Position numbers and translations under genes: made by a program
Part shown: one piece after another, positions 63,701 to 64,000 of the stretch
Layout: every line of letters starts with the position of its first letter
Numbering within the stretch: the first letter of the stretch is position 1
Notes under the pieces: generated by a model
Databases searched by the model: none
The model's input: only the letters and a program-made list of their open reading frames with translations
Told to the model about the DNA's origin: nothing
DNA from: Protopterus annectens
Taxonomy: Eukaryota > Chordata > Ceratodontiformes > Protopteridae
NCBI RefSeq assembly: GCF_019279795.1
Contig: NC_056732.1
Coordinates: 1,076,043,240 to 1,076,107,239 of the forward strand
Length of the DNA: 64,000 nucleotides
Direction of reading: 5' to 3'

Positions 63701-64000
63701 TTTCTCTAAAGTTATTTTAACTTTATGAGTTAAAATTTCTTTGTATTTCTCATTTAGTTTGTTTATTTCTTCAATAACTTTCTTGTCCATAATATTTTCT
63801 TTATTATTATGTTTATAAGAGTCTAGTTTACTTTGAATATCTAACAATTCCTTATCCCAAGATTTCCTTTTGTTATTATACCATCTGATACTTTGTCCAT
63901 ATAGATATGATTTTAAGGCATCCCAAACATAGACAATGGAGACTTCAGGAGTATTATTTATGTCTAGAAAATGTTGTACTTCTGAAAGTATATATTCTTT
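60772..64000 (-). mobile_element. Tx1/L1-like LINE, minus strand, runs off the window
   Basis: A T-run at 60772-60785 is the poly(A) tail on the minus strand, directly against the PLE. Read on the minus strand from the right edge the order is endonuclease-RT linker, RT and the long C-terminal domain. The 5' part lies beyond 64000. Poly(A) tail, RT motifs and the LYTWKFLHRSF-type C-terminus place it in the L1/Tx1 group. More than 3.2 kb is visible, AT-rich, with numerous frameshifts. Confidence 0.82.
61376..63511 (-). pseudogene. Tx1/L1-like reverse transcriptase and C-terminal domain
   Basis: Minus-strand order: NKLKSNKAPGNDGIIPEIYK (63410-63350) at the start of RT, KPNKDPTRCSSYRPISLLNV (63225-63165), GFIVNRNTFDNIRRTL (63090-63040), motif A as LISLDIGSAFDSVSW (63005-62960), and the active site FADDVLITSAG (about 62690-62655). 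The thumb region includes FPKILYLIQSIIL (62345-62305). Frame 61894-61376 (172 codons) is the L1/Tx1 C-terminal region, with LDFLKQEFDLRE and SIVWRLYTWKFLHRSF. Catalytic residues remain, but frame changes break it throughout. Confidence 0.8.

Overview
The window reads as intergenic DNA from a large, repeat-rich vertebrate genome. I recognise no host exon, tRNA or rRNA. It holds CR1 and L2-like LINEs, DIRS tyrosine-recombinase retrotransposons, a Gypsy element with about 2-kb LTRs, Penelope-like elements (PLEs), Tx1/L1-like LINEs, a PIF/Harbinger remnant and a class-I-like endogenous retrovirus (ERV). That mix is typical of amphibians, lungfish or another non-mammalian, non-avian vertebrate; the species cannot be fixed from sequence alone. 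Almost every coding region is broken by stops and frameshifts.

Layout. 1-2114: no confident assignment. 2115-5700: CR1-A (minus). 5990-6960: Harbinger transposase remnant (minus). 7050-33650: a deep nest. An old DIRS (DIRS-1, 7050-9405 and 31176-33650) is split by a Gypsy element (9406-31175) flanked by 5-bp GATGG duplications. The Gypsy 5' LTR is split by a near full-length CR1 (CR1-B, minus, 9629-26366). CR1-B is itself split by a PLE-like foldback element (10770-12172, exact 15-bp duplication), by a nearly complete second DIRS (DIRS-2, 13660-19194) and by a nearly complete L2-like LINE with a repeat-bearing 5' leader (19983-25196). The Gypsy 3' LTR carries a three-hairpin insert inside an (AT)n tract.

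33776-37424: CR1 3' end, Tx1/L1-like LINE fragment, candidate solo LTR, and a short foldback with a hammerhead-like loop. 37425-46521: ERV with about 98% similar LTRs, ATTTG duplications, a tRNA-Tyr-like primer site, broken gag-pro-pol-env and an in-frame UGA-CUA between gag and protease. 46529-49403: R4/Dong-like RT fragment, then a widespread vertebrate repeat split by a PLE that carries a GIY-YIG domain and a hammerhead-ribozyme core. 49623-51243: solo LTR of the same Gypsy family, reversed. 51361-56398: one CR1 3' fragment split by another CR1 (CR1-C) in which about 620-bp tandem 5' monomers join directly to the endonuclease, with ORF1 missing. 56399-60771: PLE fragments in both orientations. 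60772-64000: Tx1/L1-like LINE (minus) running off the window.

Nothing here works as a host pathway. The interest lies in retroelement architecture: a readable nesting order, tandem LINE promoters, ribozyme-bearing PLE ends, a 2A-like peptide, esterase and endonuclease sharing a frame in CR1, and DIRS circle-junction sequences.
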